Positions 34,287-43,658 are shown, counted from the first letter of the stretch. The stretch is DNA of 64,000 bases from Planctomycetota bacterium (GCA_019186845.1 JABARW010000019.1:65790-129789), one strand, 5' to 3'. A program made the numbers and translations. Notes: generated from the sequence alone by a model not told the origin.

Positions 34287-34825
34287 TGCTCTCCTTCCGC
34301 CCCATGAGGCACTCCGATCTGCCGCTGCTGCAACGCTGGCTGTCGTTGCCGCATGTGAAAGCGTGGTGGCATACGCCGCTGGACCTTGCGGGCGTTGTTG
34401 CCAAATACGGGCCGCGCATTGATGGCGTTGAGCCCACCCACATGTTCGTGATCGAGCATGAGGGCCGTGCGATTGGCTGGATTCAGTGGTACCGCTGGCG
34501 CGACTACGCCGCCCATGCCGCGCAGCTTGGCGCAGAGCCTTCCGCCGCCGGCGTCGATCTGGCGCTTGGCGAAGCTGATCTGCTCGGGCGCGGCTTGGGC
34601 TCAAAGGCGCTTCGCTTGTTTATTGAACGCGTGGTTTTTGCCCACGATGTCAGCGCCGTGGTGTGCGACCCCGAGGAACGCAACACGCGTTCGCTGCGCG
34701 CGTTCGAAAAGGCGGGATTCAAGATCGAGCGCACGATTCGACTTCAAGGCGAGCCCTTCGACCGCCGCGTTATCCGGCTGGATCGCGCTCATCACATTGT
34801 CGACCCCGACCATCAAGGCAAGTAA
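34283..34825 (+). CDS. GNAT acetyltransferase, aminoglycoside AAC(6')-like
   Basis: Product of 180 residues, an intact GNAT fold. N-terminal SFRPMRHSDLPLLQRWLSLP and AWWHTPLD are typical of the aminoglycoside 6'-N-acetyltransferase-like group; the acetyl-CoA loop is near DLLGRGLGSKALRL, followed by VCDPEERNTRSLRAFEKAGF. It uses acetyl-CoA to acetylate an amine; the substrate (antibiotic, metabolite or protein) is not defined. Two ATGs three bases apart exist at the overlap with the upstream gene. Two broken copies of its first 120 bases lie at 33515 and 36018. Confidence 0.85.
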   Translation: MMLSFRPMRHSDLPLLQRWLSLPHVKAWWHTPLDLAGVVAKYGPRIDGVEPTHMFVIEHEGRAIGWIQWYRWRDYAAHAAQLGAEPSAAGVDLALGEADLLGRGLGSKALRLFIERVVFAHDVSAVVCDPEERNTRSLRAFEKAGFKIERTIRLQGEPFDRRVIRLDRAHHIVDPDHQGK

Positions 34826-34873
34826 GCGCGACATTCGCGAGGCCCTTACACGTTCGGCTTCGCGCCTTTGCGC

Positions 34874-35713
34874 TCATTCCTCCAGCGCTTGCAGACTGGC
34901 GGGAATTTCTTCTGAGCCGGGTTTCATCAGGCCCAGCTTGTTGGCGATGTACCCGCCTATCCCCACCAGAATCATGCCCGGCGCGAAGAGCAACAGGTTG
35001 AGCACGATGATGCCCCGTTCGGCGTTGTGCCTCTCCTTGAACTGTTCGGCCGTTTCGCCTTGCGGCGTCTCGGCCGCCGCGGCAAGGTCGCCGATCAGGT
35101 GGCTACGCTTCACCGCGTAAGTTCCGGCCATGAGGTCGTGCCAGCCGCGCTTGTGTTTGTGGCCGAGTACCCAAAGAAGGCCCAGCCCAAGGGGCATTAT
35201 GCTCAACACTGTGGCCCAATATCGCCCGCGCGCCATGCCTTTTGTTGGCTTGCCGAGGTCACGGCGCACAATGGAGTAGCGCGCCAGCATCACGCCCCAG
35301 GTGCGACCCCACACGTGCAACATGCCCACGAAGTAAAAGTCGTAGAGCAGGAACTGCGCGATCTTGCTGGCGAGTTTCGTGTAGCGCGGGTCGAGGCCGA
35401 AGATGCCTGTTTCCTGCCCCGGCAACGCGCCGAGCATCCAGGCGATGATCAGCATCGTCGGCATCACGGCCACGCAGTCAATCATGAACGCCAGAAGCCT
35501 CCGCCCAGGGCCGGCAAAAGCCTCCCTCGGGTAGTTTTCGAGGTCGGTCAGGCGCGGGTTAGCCTCGCCATAAGCGCGGCCTCGCGCTACCAGGGCTTCG
35601 TGCTGGCGTTCGCGTTCAAGTTCTTCTGCGCTGGGCTCTTTCGCCGGCTCGGGCGCGGCTTGCTTTGGCGGAGTTTTCTTTGGCCCGTAGGCAGGCTTGC
35701 GGTCATAGGACAT
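34874..35713 (-). CDS. RDD family membrane protein
   Basis: Product of 279 residues. A charged, Pro-rich cytoplasmic N-terminus of about 70 residues precedes an RDD domain: PGRRLLAFMIDCVAVMP (Arg and Asp in the first helix), two more hydrophobic segments, GRTWGVMLARYSIVRR, and the ending HKRGWHDLMAGTYAVKR. A final single helix with LLLFAPGMILVGIGGYIA follows. RDD proteins are inner membrane; some act as ion antiporters, others are unknown. ATG 35713 is preferred to the TTG two codons upstream. Convergent with the GNAT gene. Confidence 0.85.
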   Translation of the reverse strand: MSYDRKPAYGPKKTPPKQAAPEPAKEPSAEELERERQHEALVARGRAYGEANPRLTDLENYPREAFAGPGRRLLAFMIDCVAVMPTMLIIAWMLGALPGQETGIFGLDPRYTKLASKIAQFLLYDFYFVGMLHVWGRTWGVMLARYSIVRRDLGKPTKGMARGRYWATVLSIMPLGLGLLWVLGHKHKRGWHDLMAGTYAVKRSHLIGDLAAAAETPQGETAEQFKERHNAERGIIVLNLLLFAPGMILVGIGGYIANKLGLMKPGSEEIPASLQALEE

Positions 35714-35805
35714 GCTCAAAGTCTAGCTCGACGATCGTCAAGCCGCATGTTCTTGCGACTACTTGGACCCTTGTGCGCACAATCTTCTGGATTTAGGTTT
35801 CCCCC

Positions 35806-36018
35806 GTGCTCTTTGACCGCACGTTCTGGTGGTGGTGGGACTTGCCGATCTGGCTGCGCTGGCTGTTTGGTTTCATTCCCCTTGGCGTGGCCATAATCTA
35901 TCTGCTCAACAACAAATGGGCGCCGGTGTGGTGGGCCATTGGCGGCCTGATGACCATTGTGAACATCGGCGCATTCATCTGGGAAATCACCGCCCCGAAG
36001 GACCACGATGACCGTTGA
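35806..36018 (+). CDS. Small two-helix membrane protein
   Basis: Product of 70 residues from a GTG start. Trp-rich N-terminus (RTFWWWWDLPIWLRW) and two hydrophobic segments (LFGFIPLGVAIIYLL and WWAIGGLMTIVNIGAFIW) end in a charged DHDDR. No known family. Its TGA overlaps the ATG of the third, truncated GNAT copy as TGATG, the same junction as at 34283. This repeats the order small gene followed by GNAT 5' end. Confidence 0.6.
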   Translation: MLFDRTFWWWWDLPIWLRWLFGFIPLGVAIIYLLNNKWAPVWWAIGGLMTIVNIGAFIWEITAPKDHDDR

Positions 36019-36143
36019 TGCCTGCTACTGACCCACTCTCCTTCCGCCCCATGGGGCACTCCGATCTGCTGCTGCAGCGTTGGCTGCAACGGCCGAACAA
36101 TGACGCCTGGTGGCACGAGCCCCTTGATCTTTCGGGTGGGTGA
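36018..36143 (+). pseudogene. Third truncated GNAT 5' copy
   Basis: 41 codons from an ATG that overlaps the previous stop encode LSFRPMGHSDLLLQRWLQRP, NNDAWWHEPLDLSGG then stop. It matches the intact GNAT for about 110 bases and then stops abruptly where a minus-strand gene ends. It may still be translated as a stub, but lacks the acetyl-CoA fold. Confidence 0.7.
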
Positions 36144-36347
36144 TCAGTCGCGGGGCGGGTTTTGGCGTGGGGCCATCAGCCAGGGGCGCAACAGGGCAAT
36201 CCAGAGGACGGCGGCGGCGCAGACGATGACGATCCACCAGGTGGGCTGCCGGCCGTTGACCCAGGGCGCGGCGACTTCGAGCCCGCCGATCACGAGGAAA
36301 GCGGGAAGGGCCAGCCAGGAGATGAGGGAGCTTCTGCGCGGTGCCAT
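36144..36347 (-). CDS. Small two-helix membrane protein
   Basis: Product of 67 residues. After a basic start (MAPRRSSL) it has two hydrophobic helices, LISWLALPAFLVIGGLEVA and TWWIVIVCAAAVLWIALL, separated by a short polar loop, and ends in a polar tail. No family recognised. A longer start at 36413 would add 22 residues without conservation; neither has a strong ribosome-binding site, so coding status is moderate. It abuts the GNAT remnant end to end. Confidence 0.45.
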   Translation of the reverse strand: MAPRRSSLISWLALPAFLVIGGLEVAAPWVNGRQPTWWIVIVCAAAVLWIALLRPWLMAPRQNPPRD

Positions 36348-36430
36348 GGGCCCATCTTGCCCCCGTAGCCGCGCGGCGCAACCGCATCCCTGTTTGATAA
36401 CAGGCATATTCAAACTAGACTCGCGCCGCG

Positions 36431-37552
36431 ATGCGCGTTCATCACCACGACATGCGGGACATGGGCCTGGCGTTCAGCCTGGGTTTTGATTTGCGGCGGG
36501 TCATGATCATGGCCGTCGCGGCCAGTTGGAGCGTGGCCGTGGTTGGCCTGTATTTCGCGCTGATTTCGTGGCGTGTGGGCGGGCATTCGCTTGAGGGTGC
36601 GCTGGAGCCCGAGCGCATCGTCAGGGCCTGGGCCGTGTTGACGGACTCGAGGCCCACGCCCGACCGCGTGGCGCTGTGGCTTTCCATGATGGCGCTGTGG
36701 TGGATCGGTTTTGGCAAGCTGGTCACGCCGGTGCAGCGCAGCATCGCTCTGGAAGTTGCTCGCGACGAGAGGCTGGATTCACGGCAGATGACCGCCGCCA
36801 GCGGGCGCCTGGCGGGCCTCGTGGTGGGCTCTCCTGTGGCCGGCTATGCCGTCGCGGCCATCCTGTTTGCGGTGGTGCTGGGCTGGGCGCTGCTGGCCAA
36901 GATTCCGGGGCTGACGGGCGCCATCGTCTCGGCCGTCCTTTTGCCGATTGCCTTCATCGCGGCGCTGGTGGCGGGCCTCGTACTGATCGTCGTGACGCTG
37001 GGGCTGCCCCTGATGCCGCCGGCCGCGGTGATGGAATGCCGCGATTTCATGGATGTTGTCTCGCGCGCGACCGCCTATGTGTTGCAGCGCCCCCTGCGCT
37101 ATCTGCTGGGACTTTTCCTCAAGCTGCTGGTGGTCATCGGCGCGGCGCTGGTGGCTGCGGCCACGCTGGCCGCGGCCTGGGCCCTGATTCTAGGCGCCCT
37201 GTGGCTGGTGGGCGAGGGCGAGCTGGCGCATAGCACCTGGAGCCTGGTGGCCCGCAGCGGAGACCCTCTGGGTCCGTTCACGCCGGCGGCGTCGCTCTTT
37301 GCCGCCGTGTTCTATGCCAGCGCCCTTGTGGCCCTGGGCTGGCTCATGACTGTGAGCGCGGCGACGGACACACTGCTGTACTGCATCATGCGCTATGAAG
37401 TCGATGGCATCACTTTTGACGAGATCATGATCCCGCAGGAGTTCGCCCAGCGTCACCTTACGGCCGCCGATACCCACGAACAGGCCAAGGCGGTGGAGGC
37501 GGCTGCGCTCGAGCAGGGGGCCAAACCGGACAAGACGGCGGCCTCGCCCTGA
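36431..37552 (+). CDS. Polytopic membrane protein of unknown function
   Basis: Product of 373 residues with about six to seven hydrophobic segments (for example VMIMAVAASWSVAVVGLYFAL, IAALVAGLVLIVVTLGLP, VIGAALVAAATLAAAWALIL). It ends in a soluble Ala/Glu-rich tail (EQAKAVEAAALEQGAKPD). The ALILGALWLVGEGE and PRTFT-free pattern does not match a transporter family I know; similar proteins of the DUF or YihY-like kind occur widely. It stands 77 bases before gspE and may share its transcript. Start choice is uncertain among three nearby ATGs. Confidence 0.7.
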   Translation: MRVHHHDMRDMGLAFSLGFDLRRVMIMAVAASWSVAVVGLYFALISWRVGGHSLEGALEPERIVRAWAVLTDSRPTPDRVALWLSMMALWWIGFGKLVTPVQRSIALEVARDERLDSRQMTAASGRLAGLVVGSPVAGYAVAAILFAVVLGWALLAKIPGLTGAIVSAVLLPIAFIAALVAGLVLIVVTLGLPLMPPAAVMECRDFMDVVSRATAYVLQRPLRYLLGLFLKLLVVIGAALVAAATLAAAWALILGALWLVGEGELAHSTWSLVARSGDPLGPFTPAASLFAAVFYASALVALGWLMTVSAATDTLLYCIMRYEVDGITFDEIMIPQEFAQRHLTAADTHEQAKAVEAAALEQGAKPDKTAASP

Positions 37553-37629
37553 GGCCTTGCTGGATTGAGGCAACTTCTGACGGCTCCGGTCGTTACATGT
37601 TTCGTGGCATTGCACCCTGGAGAACGGCC

Positions 37630-39333
37630 ATGGCCGACTTGCTGACGCTGCAACTCGTCAAAGCCAAGAACCTGCGTGAAGACAAAGTCACGACCGTGAT
37701 GGAGAAGGCCCGTGAGTCGGGCATGACCGTGGACCACGCGCTGGTGGAGGCCGGGCTGCTGGGCGAAGCGGACATGCTCAAGTTCTTCGCCCAGGAACTG
37801 ACGCTGCCCTACGAAGAATCCCTGGAGAAGTACAAGTCGCCGGCGCGCTTTGTGGAGAAGGTCAGCGTCAACTTCGCGCGCAATTACAATCTGATCGGCC
37901 TTGAAGAAGTCGGCGGGCAGATGCGGGTGGCTACCTGCCGCCCCCTCGACCTTTACCCCATGGACGAACTGGCGGCGATGCTGCGCCAGCCCGTGGAGCC
38001 TGTGCTGGTTCCGCGTGTCGAGATTTCGGCCCTGATCAACAAGGCCTACGCGCAGAAGAGCGACCTCAACGAGGAGGTCGAGAAGGAACTCGAAGAAGAG
38101 GGCATGCTCGAGGACGACGTCGAGTTTGACGAGTCCACGAACATTCTCGATGTGGCGAGCGCGGCACCGATCATCAAGCTGGTCAACACGATTCTGGCGC
38201 AGGCCCTGCGCATGAGGGCGTCGGACATTCACATCCAGCCCTTCGAGCACAAGCTGCAGGTGCGTTTTCGGGTGGACGGCGTGCTGTACGACATCATGAC
38301 GCCCAACAAGAAGCTGCAGGACGCTATCACCGCGCGCATCAAGGTCATGTCCAAGATGGACATCGCCGAACGCCGCCTGCCCCAGGACGGCCGTGCCACC
38401 ATCAAGATGGGCGACAACGAGGTGGATCTGCGCGTCTCGAGCGTGCCGACGAACTTCGGCGAGCGTGTGGTGATCCGCCTGCTCGACAAGTCGGGCAAAA
38501 CCTACAACCTCGAGGACATCGGCTTCCTGCCGGAGAATCTCCAGGTCTTCAAACAGTACCTGACCTATTCCAACGGCATTCTGCTGCTGACGGGCCCCAC
38601 GGGCTCGGGCAAAACCACCACGCTGTATGCCGGCGTCACGGCCATCAACAAGTCCGACCTCAACATAATGACCATCGAGGACCCCATCGAGTATCACATG
38701 GCGGGCGCCTCGCAGATCGAAGTCAACGAGAAGAAGGGTCTGACCTTTGCGCGCGGCCTGCGCAGCTTGGTGCGCCAGGACCCCGACGTCATCATGGTGG
38801 GCGAAATCCGCGACCTTGAGACGGCGCAGATCGCCATTCAGTCCGCGCTGACGGGCCACCTGGTGTTCAGCACCCTGCATACCAACGATGCGCCCAGCAC
38901 CGTGACGCGCCTGGTGGACCTGGGCGTGGAGCCCTTTCTGGTTTCTTCGTCGGTGCTGTGCGTGGTGGCGCAGCGCCTTGTGCGCCGCATCTGCCCCGAG
39001 TGCAAGCACGCCTACGCGCCGGACCTGGCGGAGTTGCACGGCTTTGACCTCACGCCCGCCGACTTGCAGCAGGGCCACCTGTGGAAGGGCAAGGGCTGTC
39101 CTGCCTGCTTCAACACGGGCTACACGGGCCGCACAGGCATTCACGAAGTGCTGCCGATTACGGAAACCATCAAGCAGCAGATCGTGGACAAGGTTCCTTC
39201 AGGCGAAATCAAGCGCGTAGCGGTGAAGGAAGGCGGCCTGCGGACGTTGCGCATGGACGGCGTGCAGAAGGCCATCATGGGCCAGACCACGCTCGAAGAG
39301 GTGGCTACCATCACCCAGCGCGACACCTTCTAG
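37630..39333 (+). CDS. gspE: Type II secretion / type IV pilus assembly ATPase
   Basis: Product of 567 residues. N-terminal MshEN-like domain (about 1-150), then the ASDIHIQPFE region, Walker A GPTGSGKTTT (Lys328), Asp box IEDPIEY, Walker B-like GEIRDLET, His box STLHTND, and a zinc tetra-Cys element CPEC and CPAC as in GspE/PilB. It powers pseudopilus or pilus assembly from the cytoplasm. ATG at 37630 is chosen because of GGAGA six bases upstream; an earlier ATG at 37597 adds 11 residues. GspE and PilB cannot be told apart here. Its stop overlaps that of the convergent PBP gene on CTAG. Confidence 0.9.
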   Translation: MADLLTLQLVKAKNLREDKVTTVMEKARESGMTVDHALVEAGLLGEADMLKFFAQELTLPYEESLEKYKSPARFVEKVSVNFARNYNLIGLEEVGGQMRVATCRPLDLYPMDELAAMLRQPVEPVLVPRVEISALINKAYAQKSDLNEEVEKELEEEGMLEDDVEFDESTNILDVASAAPIIKLVNTILAQALRMRASDIHIQPFEHKLQVRFRVDGVLYDIMTPNKKLQDAITARIKVMSKMDIAERRLPQDGRATIKMGDNEVDLRVSSVPTNFGERVVIRLLDKSGKTYNLEDIGFLPENLQVFKQYLTYSNGILLLTGPTGSGKTTTLYAGVTAINKSDLNIMTIEDPIEYHMAGASQIEVNEKKGLTFARGLRSLVRQDPDVIMVGEIRDLETAQIAIQSALTGHLVFSTLHTNDAPSTVTRLVDLGVEPFLVSSSVLCVVAQRLVRRICPECKHAYAPDLAELHGFDLTPADLQQGHLWKGKGCPACFNTGYTGRTGIHEVLPITETIKQQIVDKVPSGEIKRVAVKEGGLRTLRMDGVQKAIMGQTTLEEVATITQRDTF

Positions 39334-42026
39334 CGACGCTGCACCACGGGCGAGGGCAGCACGCCCTGCCGCACCAGATAGCGCTGGATGCACTCGCCAA
39401 TTACCGGGGCGACGTCGGCGCCGTAAAGGTCGCTGTATTCCGCCAGCATCACAAAGGCCACCTGCGGATCCTCATAGGGGGCAAAGCCCGCAAACCAGGC
39501 GTGGTCGGGAACGCCTTTGCCGTTCTCCGCCGTGCCGGTTTTGCCCGCGCAGCGAATATCCACCAGCACCCGGCTGCGGTCGATCTTCTCCGGTCTTGCC
39601 GTGCCGTGGGCGCCCATCACTACCCGCTTGAGGCCTTCGTGGATGGTATCCCAGGTGCCCGGCCGCACTTCCAGATCCTGGGCCAGGGCCATGGCCTCAT
39701 CGCTTAGATGAGGCTGCGACAGCCGGCCCCGCGCCGCCACGCAGGCATAGAATCGCGCCATTTCCAGGGGGGTGACCAGCAGCTTGCCCTGCCCGATGCT
39801 CATGGTGGACACCTCTGCCTGCCCGACACGGCCAATATCGGCCAGGTTCGCGCGGCGCGTGCCCGGGAGCTCGAAACCGGACTCCGTGCCAAAGCCGAAT
39901 TTTTCGGCCCACAGGCGCATGGTCTCCCAGTCTGAGGTGCCGCCGCCTTCTGCCAGGCGCTGCGAAAAGTAGTAGTAGAAGCCATTGGAGCTGCGCTCCA
40001 GCGCATCGAGGATGCCCAGGTTGGGGCCCGCGGGGTGGCCGGTCTTGAGTTTGACCCCCGCGATCTCGATGGTGTTGCTGACCTCATCAAAGCGGTCGGT
40101 CAGGCTCAGGCCCCCTTCCTCCATCAGCGCGATGCTCGTGAGCACCTTCCACGTTGAACCCGGGTGGTAGGTGGCTCCGCTGGCGCGGTTGACCTGCCGC
40201 GTCTTGCGCGCCCAGTAGGGCATCTTGCCCTCGACTTCGGCCTCGGTCTTGAGTTGCAGCCGGTAGACGCGGTCGGCGTCGGACGCGCCCGACATGCGCT
40301 CGGGGTCATAGGTGGGAAAGCTCACCAGGGCCAGCACGGCGCCGGTCTTGACGTCCAGCACCACGGCCGCGCCCCGGAAGGACCACTTGTAGCGCTGCCA
40401 GCGGTCCAGGGGGATCTGGCCTTTGCGCAGCATCTCCGAGGTTTTGTTCGCGGCCTTGGCCGCCAGCCTGGGCTCCCAGCGGGCGACGGATTCGAGGATG
40501 TCCCGCGTCAGGTCAAGGTCGATGGTCAGGTGCAGGGGCTCGGCGTTAACCGGGGCCTTTTCGAACTCGATGGAGCGGATGCGGCCCCTGGCGTCATGCA
40601 CCGAAACCCGCGCGCCGTAGCTTCCCGACAGCCGCGCGTCATAGGCGCGCTCAACGCCAAAGCTGCCCGCCGGCTGCTGGGCCACGACCCCGTCGGCGAA
40701 GCGCACGAAAGCCTCGCGGTCGCCGTCAAACCAGGTTTCGATGAACTCATCGAGACCCTCGCTGTAGGCGCCGCGCTCGAGCAGGTCATCGAGCCGGTCG
40801 GCGTCGGGCAGCATGACGGCCCCCAGCACCGGAGCCAGCAGCGAGGCGTGGGCGTAGGCGCGGCTGGCGCGCAGCCGGCAGGAAACGCCGGGCAGCAGGT
40901 CCGCATTGACCTTGAGCAGTTCGACGACGTCGCGGGGCGCGTCACGCAGCAGCAGCAGGGGATTTTCCTCAAACGTGTAGTGGCGCCAGCGCCGCTCGTA
41001 GTCGCCCTGGAAGCGCTCCACGGTGTCGCGGCGCAGGCTCAAGGCGCGGTCTTCCAGCGCGGCGATGCGGCCCGCTGGCCCCTGCAGCGCGTCAAGCGCC
41101 TCGCGCAGGGCCACGGCGCCGCGGTGCACGCCCTCGCTGCAGGTGCTGAAAAGGCGCCTGAATGCCGCGCGTTCTTCGCGCGCCGCGGGTTCAAGGCTGC
41201 GGGCGGACTCGTCGTCTGGCGCCAGGGCCAAGGCCCGGGCTTCGCAGTTCCGGGCGGCCTGGCCGCAGAGGTCGCGGGCCTGGCGGTCATCGCCCGCGCG
41301 CTGCAGCATGGCCTGGAGATACTCGGCCTCATGGCGCGACCACTTCAGGCGGGCCTCGAGCGCGGGCAGGAAGGCCGTGCTGCGCGGGTAGCGCTTGACG
41401 CGGTTCCAGTATTCGCTGTCTGAAAGGGCGGGCTTGGCGCGCAGCCAAGCCACGTTCACATCGTTGGCCCTGGCTGTCGTGACATCCCCCAGCTCGGCCA
41501 GAAGGCCGTCGACCTCGGCCTGGACCAGGGCGAGCTTTTCCTCGATGCGCTCCTGGGGCACGCGCGTGACCATGCTCAGGCGGGCCAGCGATTGCCGCAG
41601 GTCGTGGCGGGCGGCTTCCTGGTCGCGCAGCCGCCAAGTCAGGAAGAAGCGTCGCCTGGCGGCCGGGGCCGCCAGGGATGCGGTCTCAACCTCGCGCGCC
41701 GGACCCTCAAGGAAGGCCTGCACCGCGCCCGGGTCGTAGTCGCCGGGGGCCACCAGAGCCCTCAGGCGCATGGAGCGCGGCTGAGAGAACTCATTCCAGT
41801 CGATATAGACGTCCCAGACGGTTTCGCTGCGCGCCACCAGGGTGCCGCCGGCTGCGTAGATGGCGGCGCGGGACGGGGGCAGCAGCTCCTTGCGCAGGCG
41901 CACGTCTTCGGCGGCTGCGGTGTAGGCTTCGTGGTTGACCACCTGCATGAAGAAGAAGCGGCCCAACAGCAGAAGAAAGGCCAGGGCAAAGCCGCAGGTC
42001 AGGTAGTTGAGCTTGGAGTTGAACAA
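39330..42026 (-). CDS. Class B penicillin-binding protein (PBP2-like), enlarged
   Basis: Product of 898 residues against about 630 for PBP2. The transpeptidase domain has all three motifs: STWK (Ser624, Lys627), SSN (679-681) and KTG (829-831). It cross-links peptidoglycan at the periplasmic face. An N-terminal membrane helix (CGFALAFLLLLGRFFFMQV) and the start of the dimerisation domain are normal. Between them and the transpeptidase lie about 230 extra residues rich in Arg, Ala and Glu with cysteines. TTG start with GGGAG nine bases upstream; no better start exists. Followed in the same direction after the B12 radical SAM gene, so these two are likely co-transcribed. Confidence 0.85.
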   Translation of the reverse strand: MFNSKLNYLTCGFALAFLLLLGRFFFMQVVNHEAYTAAAEDVRLRKELLPPSRAAIYAAGGTLVARSETVWDVYIDWNEFSQPRSMRLRALVAPGDYDPGAVQAFLEGPAREVETASLAAPAARRRFFLTWRLRDQEAARHDLRQSLARLSMVTRVPQERIEEKLALVQAEVDGLLAELGDVTTARANDVNVAWLRAKPALSDSEYWNRVKRYPRSTAFLPALEARLKWSRHEAEYLQAMLQRAGDDRQARDLCGQAARNCEARALALAPDDESARSLEPAAREERAAFRRLFSTCSEGVHRGAVALREALDALQGPAGRIAALEDRALSLRRDTVERFQGDYERRWRHYTFEENPLLLLRDAPRDVVELLKVNADLLPGVSCRLRASRAYAHASLLAPVLGAVMLPDADRLDDLLERGAYSEGLDEFIETWFDGDREAFVRFADGVVAQQPAGSFGVERAYDARLSGSYGARVSVHDARGRIRSIEFEKAPVNAEPLHLTIDLDLTRDILESVARWEPRLAAKAANKTSEMLRKGQIPLDRWQRYKWSFRGAAVVLDVKTGAVLALVSFPTYDPERMSGASDADRVYRLQLKTEAEVEGKMPYWARKTRQVNRASGATYHPGSTWKVLTSIALMEEGGLSLTDRFDEVSNTIEIAGVKLKTGHPAGPNLGILDALERSSNGFYYYFSQRLAEGGGTSDWETMRLWAEKFGFGTESGFELPGTRRANLADIGRVGQAEVSTMSIGQGKLLVTPLEMARFYACVAARGRLSQPHLSDEAMALAQDLEVRPGTWDTIHEGLKRVVMGAHGTARPEKIDRSRVLVDIRCAGKTGTAENGKGVPDHAWFAGFAPYEDPQVAFVMLAEYSDLYGADVAPVIGECIQRYLVRQGVLPSPVVQRR

Positions 42027-42086
42027 GGCGGCAATCTCCCGCCTCGTTCATCGGCAAAGAAGCGCGCCTGGCTTGCGCAAATGGCG

Positions 42087-43658
42087 CTACTTGCCGGACT
42101 TCTGCAGCACGGCTTCGAGCTTCTCGTCGGGCACCTGGGTGAGGTCGGCGGCGGCGGTCTTCATGTCTCCGTGTTCCACGGCGCGAGTCAGGATTTCAGC
42201 GCGCGTCGCCCCCTTCTTTTTGCCGCGGAAAGGCTTGCTCAGCAGCGTGAAGATGTCGCGCAGGGGCATGTAGCGCATGAAGCGCCGCAGCAAGCGCAGC
42301 GTCTGCCAGGGGTGCAGGAACAGCTTGCGCAGCATCAGGCGGCGCAAGCCCTGGGCGCGCAGCTCATTGATTCGCTCGCCCTTGAGGCAGGTGGGGTCGA
42401 TCTCGCTGCACTTGAAGTATTTGTACCAGTCTTCCTGGTCGTTGACCAAGCCGCGCTGCATGTATTCGTGCCACAGCGGAGTGCCGCGATATACGCAGAG
42501 GCGGTTGAAACCAAAGGTATCCAGCGGCAGGCGGGCGGCGAAATCGAAGGTTGCCTTCATGTCTTCTTCGGTTTCGTCGGGATTGCCGACGACGAAGAAG
42601 CCGTGCACGATTTCAATGCCGGCCTTCTTGGCAGCCTTGACGGCCGCCTCCACTTGTTCGAGTGTGTCGCCCTTCTTCAGGCGGTCGAGGATCTTCTGGC
42701 TGCCGCTTTCGATGCCGAACATGATGGTGCGGCAACCCGCCTTGGCCATGAGCGGAAACAGCTTCTGGCACACGGAATCAACGCGGCCTTCGACGCCCCA
42801 CTTGATCTTGATGCCCTCTTTGATGATGCCGTTGCAGATGGCCTCGATGCGCGGGGGCTGAAGCAGAAAGTGGTCGTCCACGAATGCCACGGCGCCGTAG
42901 CCCTGCTCCTGCAGGTGCTTCAGTTCGGCCACGACGTGCTCGGCGCTGCGGTAGCGCCACTTGCCCTCGTTGAAGATGGGGATGTCGCAGAAAATGCACG
43001 GCCAAGGGCAGCCGCGCGAAGTCTGCATGGTAGTGAACTTGGCGCGGGAGAGCACAACGGGGACGTCCAGGGGCATGCTCTCGATGTAATCGACGGGCAC
43101 CCCGGCGCGATCCGGAAAGGGCCACTGGTCAAGCGCGCGTTCGAGCTTGCGGTCGGGGTTATGGACGATCTTGCCGTCCTGGGCCCAAGTCAACCCCTGG
43201 ACCCCGCTGGGATTGTCGAGGTTGTTGAGCAGGTCGAGGATCAGCGCTTCGCCGTCGCCGCGGCAGATGAAGTCAACGTAGGGGCATTGCTCCTTGACCT
43301 GCAGGGCGTTGAGTGTGGCAAACACGCCGCCGAAGGCGATTTTCGCCTGGGGCACTTCGCTGCGAATGGCCCGCGCCAGAATCTTAGCGTAGGGGTAGCT
43401 GGTGGTGCTCAGGAAGGAAAGCCCGATGAGGTCGGGCTTCTTCTCCTTGATCTCGGCAAGGATTTTCTCGTTGGGTGTGTCCGGGTTGGCCTGGTCGAAC
43501 ATGAAGCACTCGTGCCCGGCCTGCTTGAGCACAGCGGAAAGACACATAATGCCGATGGGCGGAAACCCCATGACCTCGGGGTTGCCGGTCTTGCCGCGCC
43601 GGCCCTTCTGGATGGCGTAGAACTGCGGATCACGGACGTGAACCAGAATCACGCGCAT
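42087..43658 (-). CDS. B12-binding-domain radical SAM protein
   Basis: Product of 523 residues. Residues 1-160 are a cobalamin-binding-like domain (GHECFMFDQ, KPDLIGLSFLSTTSYPYA, FICRGDGE), and the radical SAM cluster motif is CPWPCIFC near residue 217, followed by GIESGSQKILDRLKKG. Members catalyse methylation or ring changes in lipids, antibiotics or bacteriochlorophyll; hopanoid and BchE-like relatives fit the layout. A C-terminal 100 residues include a basic amphipathic helix (LRKLFLHPWQTLRLLRRF), perhaps membrane binding. Substrate unknown. 60 bases upstream of the PBP gene. Confidence 0.85.
   Translation of the reverse strand: MRVILVHVRDPQFYAIQKGRRGKTGNPEVMGFPPIGIMCLSAVLKQAGHECFMFDQANPDTPNEKILAEIKEKKPDLIGLSFLSTTSYPYAKILARAIRSEVPQAKIAFGGVFATLNALQVKEQCPYVDFICRGDGEALILDLLNNLDNPSGVQGLTWAQDGKIVHNPDRKLERALDQWPFPDRAGVPVDYIESMPLDVPVVLSRAKFTTMQTSRGCPWPCIFCDIPIFNEGKWRYRSAEHVVAELKHLQEQGYGAVAFVDDHFLLQPPRIEAICNGIIKEGIKIKWGVEGRVDSVCQKLFPLMAKAGCRTIMFGIESGSQKILDRLKKGDTLEQVEAAVKAAKKAGIEIVHGFFVVGNPDETEEDMKATFDFAARLPLDTFGFNRLCVYRGTPLWHEYMQRGLVNDQEDWYKYFKCSEIDPTCLKGERINELRAQGLRRLMLRKLFLHPWQTLRLLRRFMRYMPLRDIFTLLSKPFRGKKKGATRAEILTRAVEHGDMKTAAADLTQVPDEKLEAVLQKSGK

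Noticed and set aside
31372-36143. Integron cassette array or transposon
   Set aside because: No attC-like sites, integrase, transposase or terminal inverted repeats were seen; the repeats are gene fragments.
37453-39144. 563-codon frame opposite gspE
   Set aside because: Antisense shadow; the GspE motifs on the plus strand leave no doubt.
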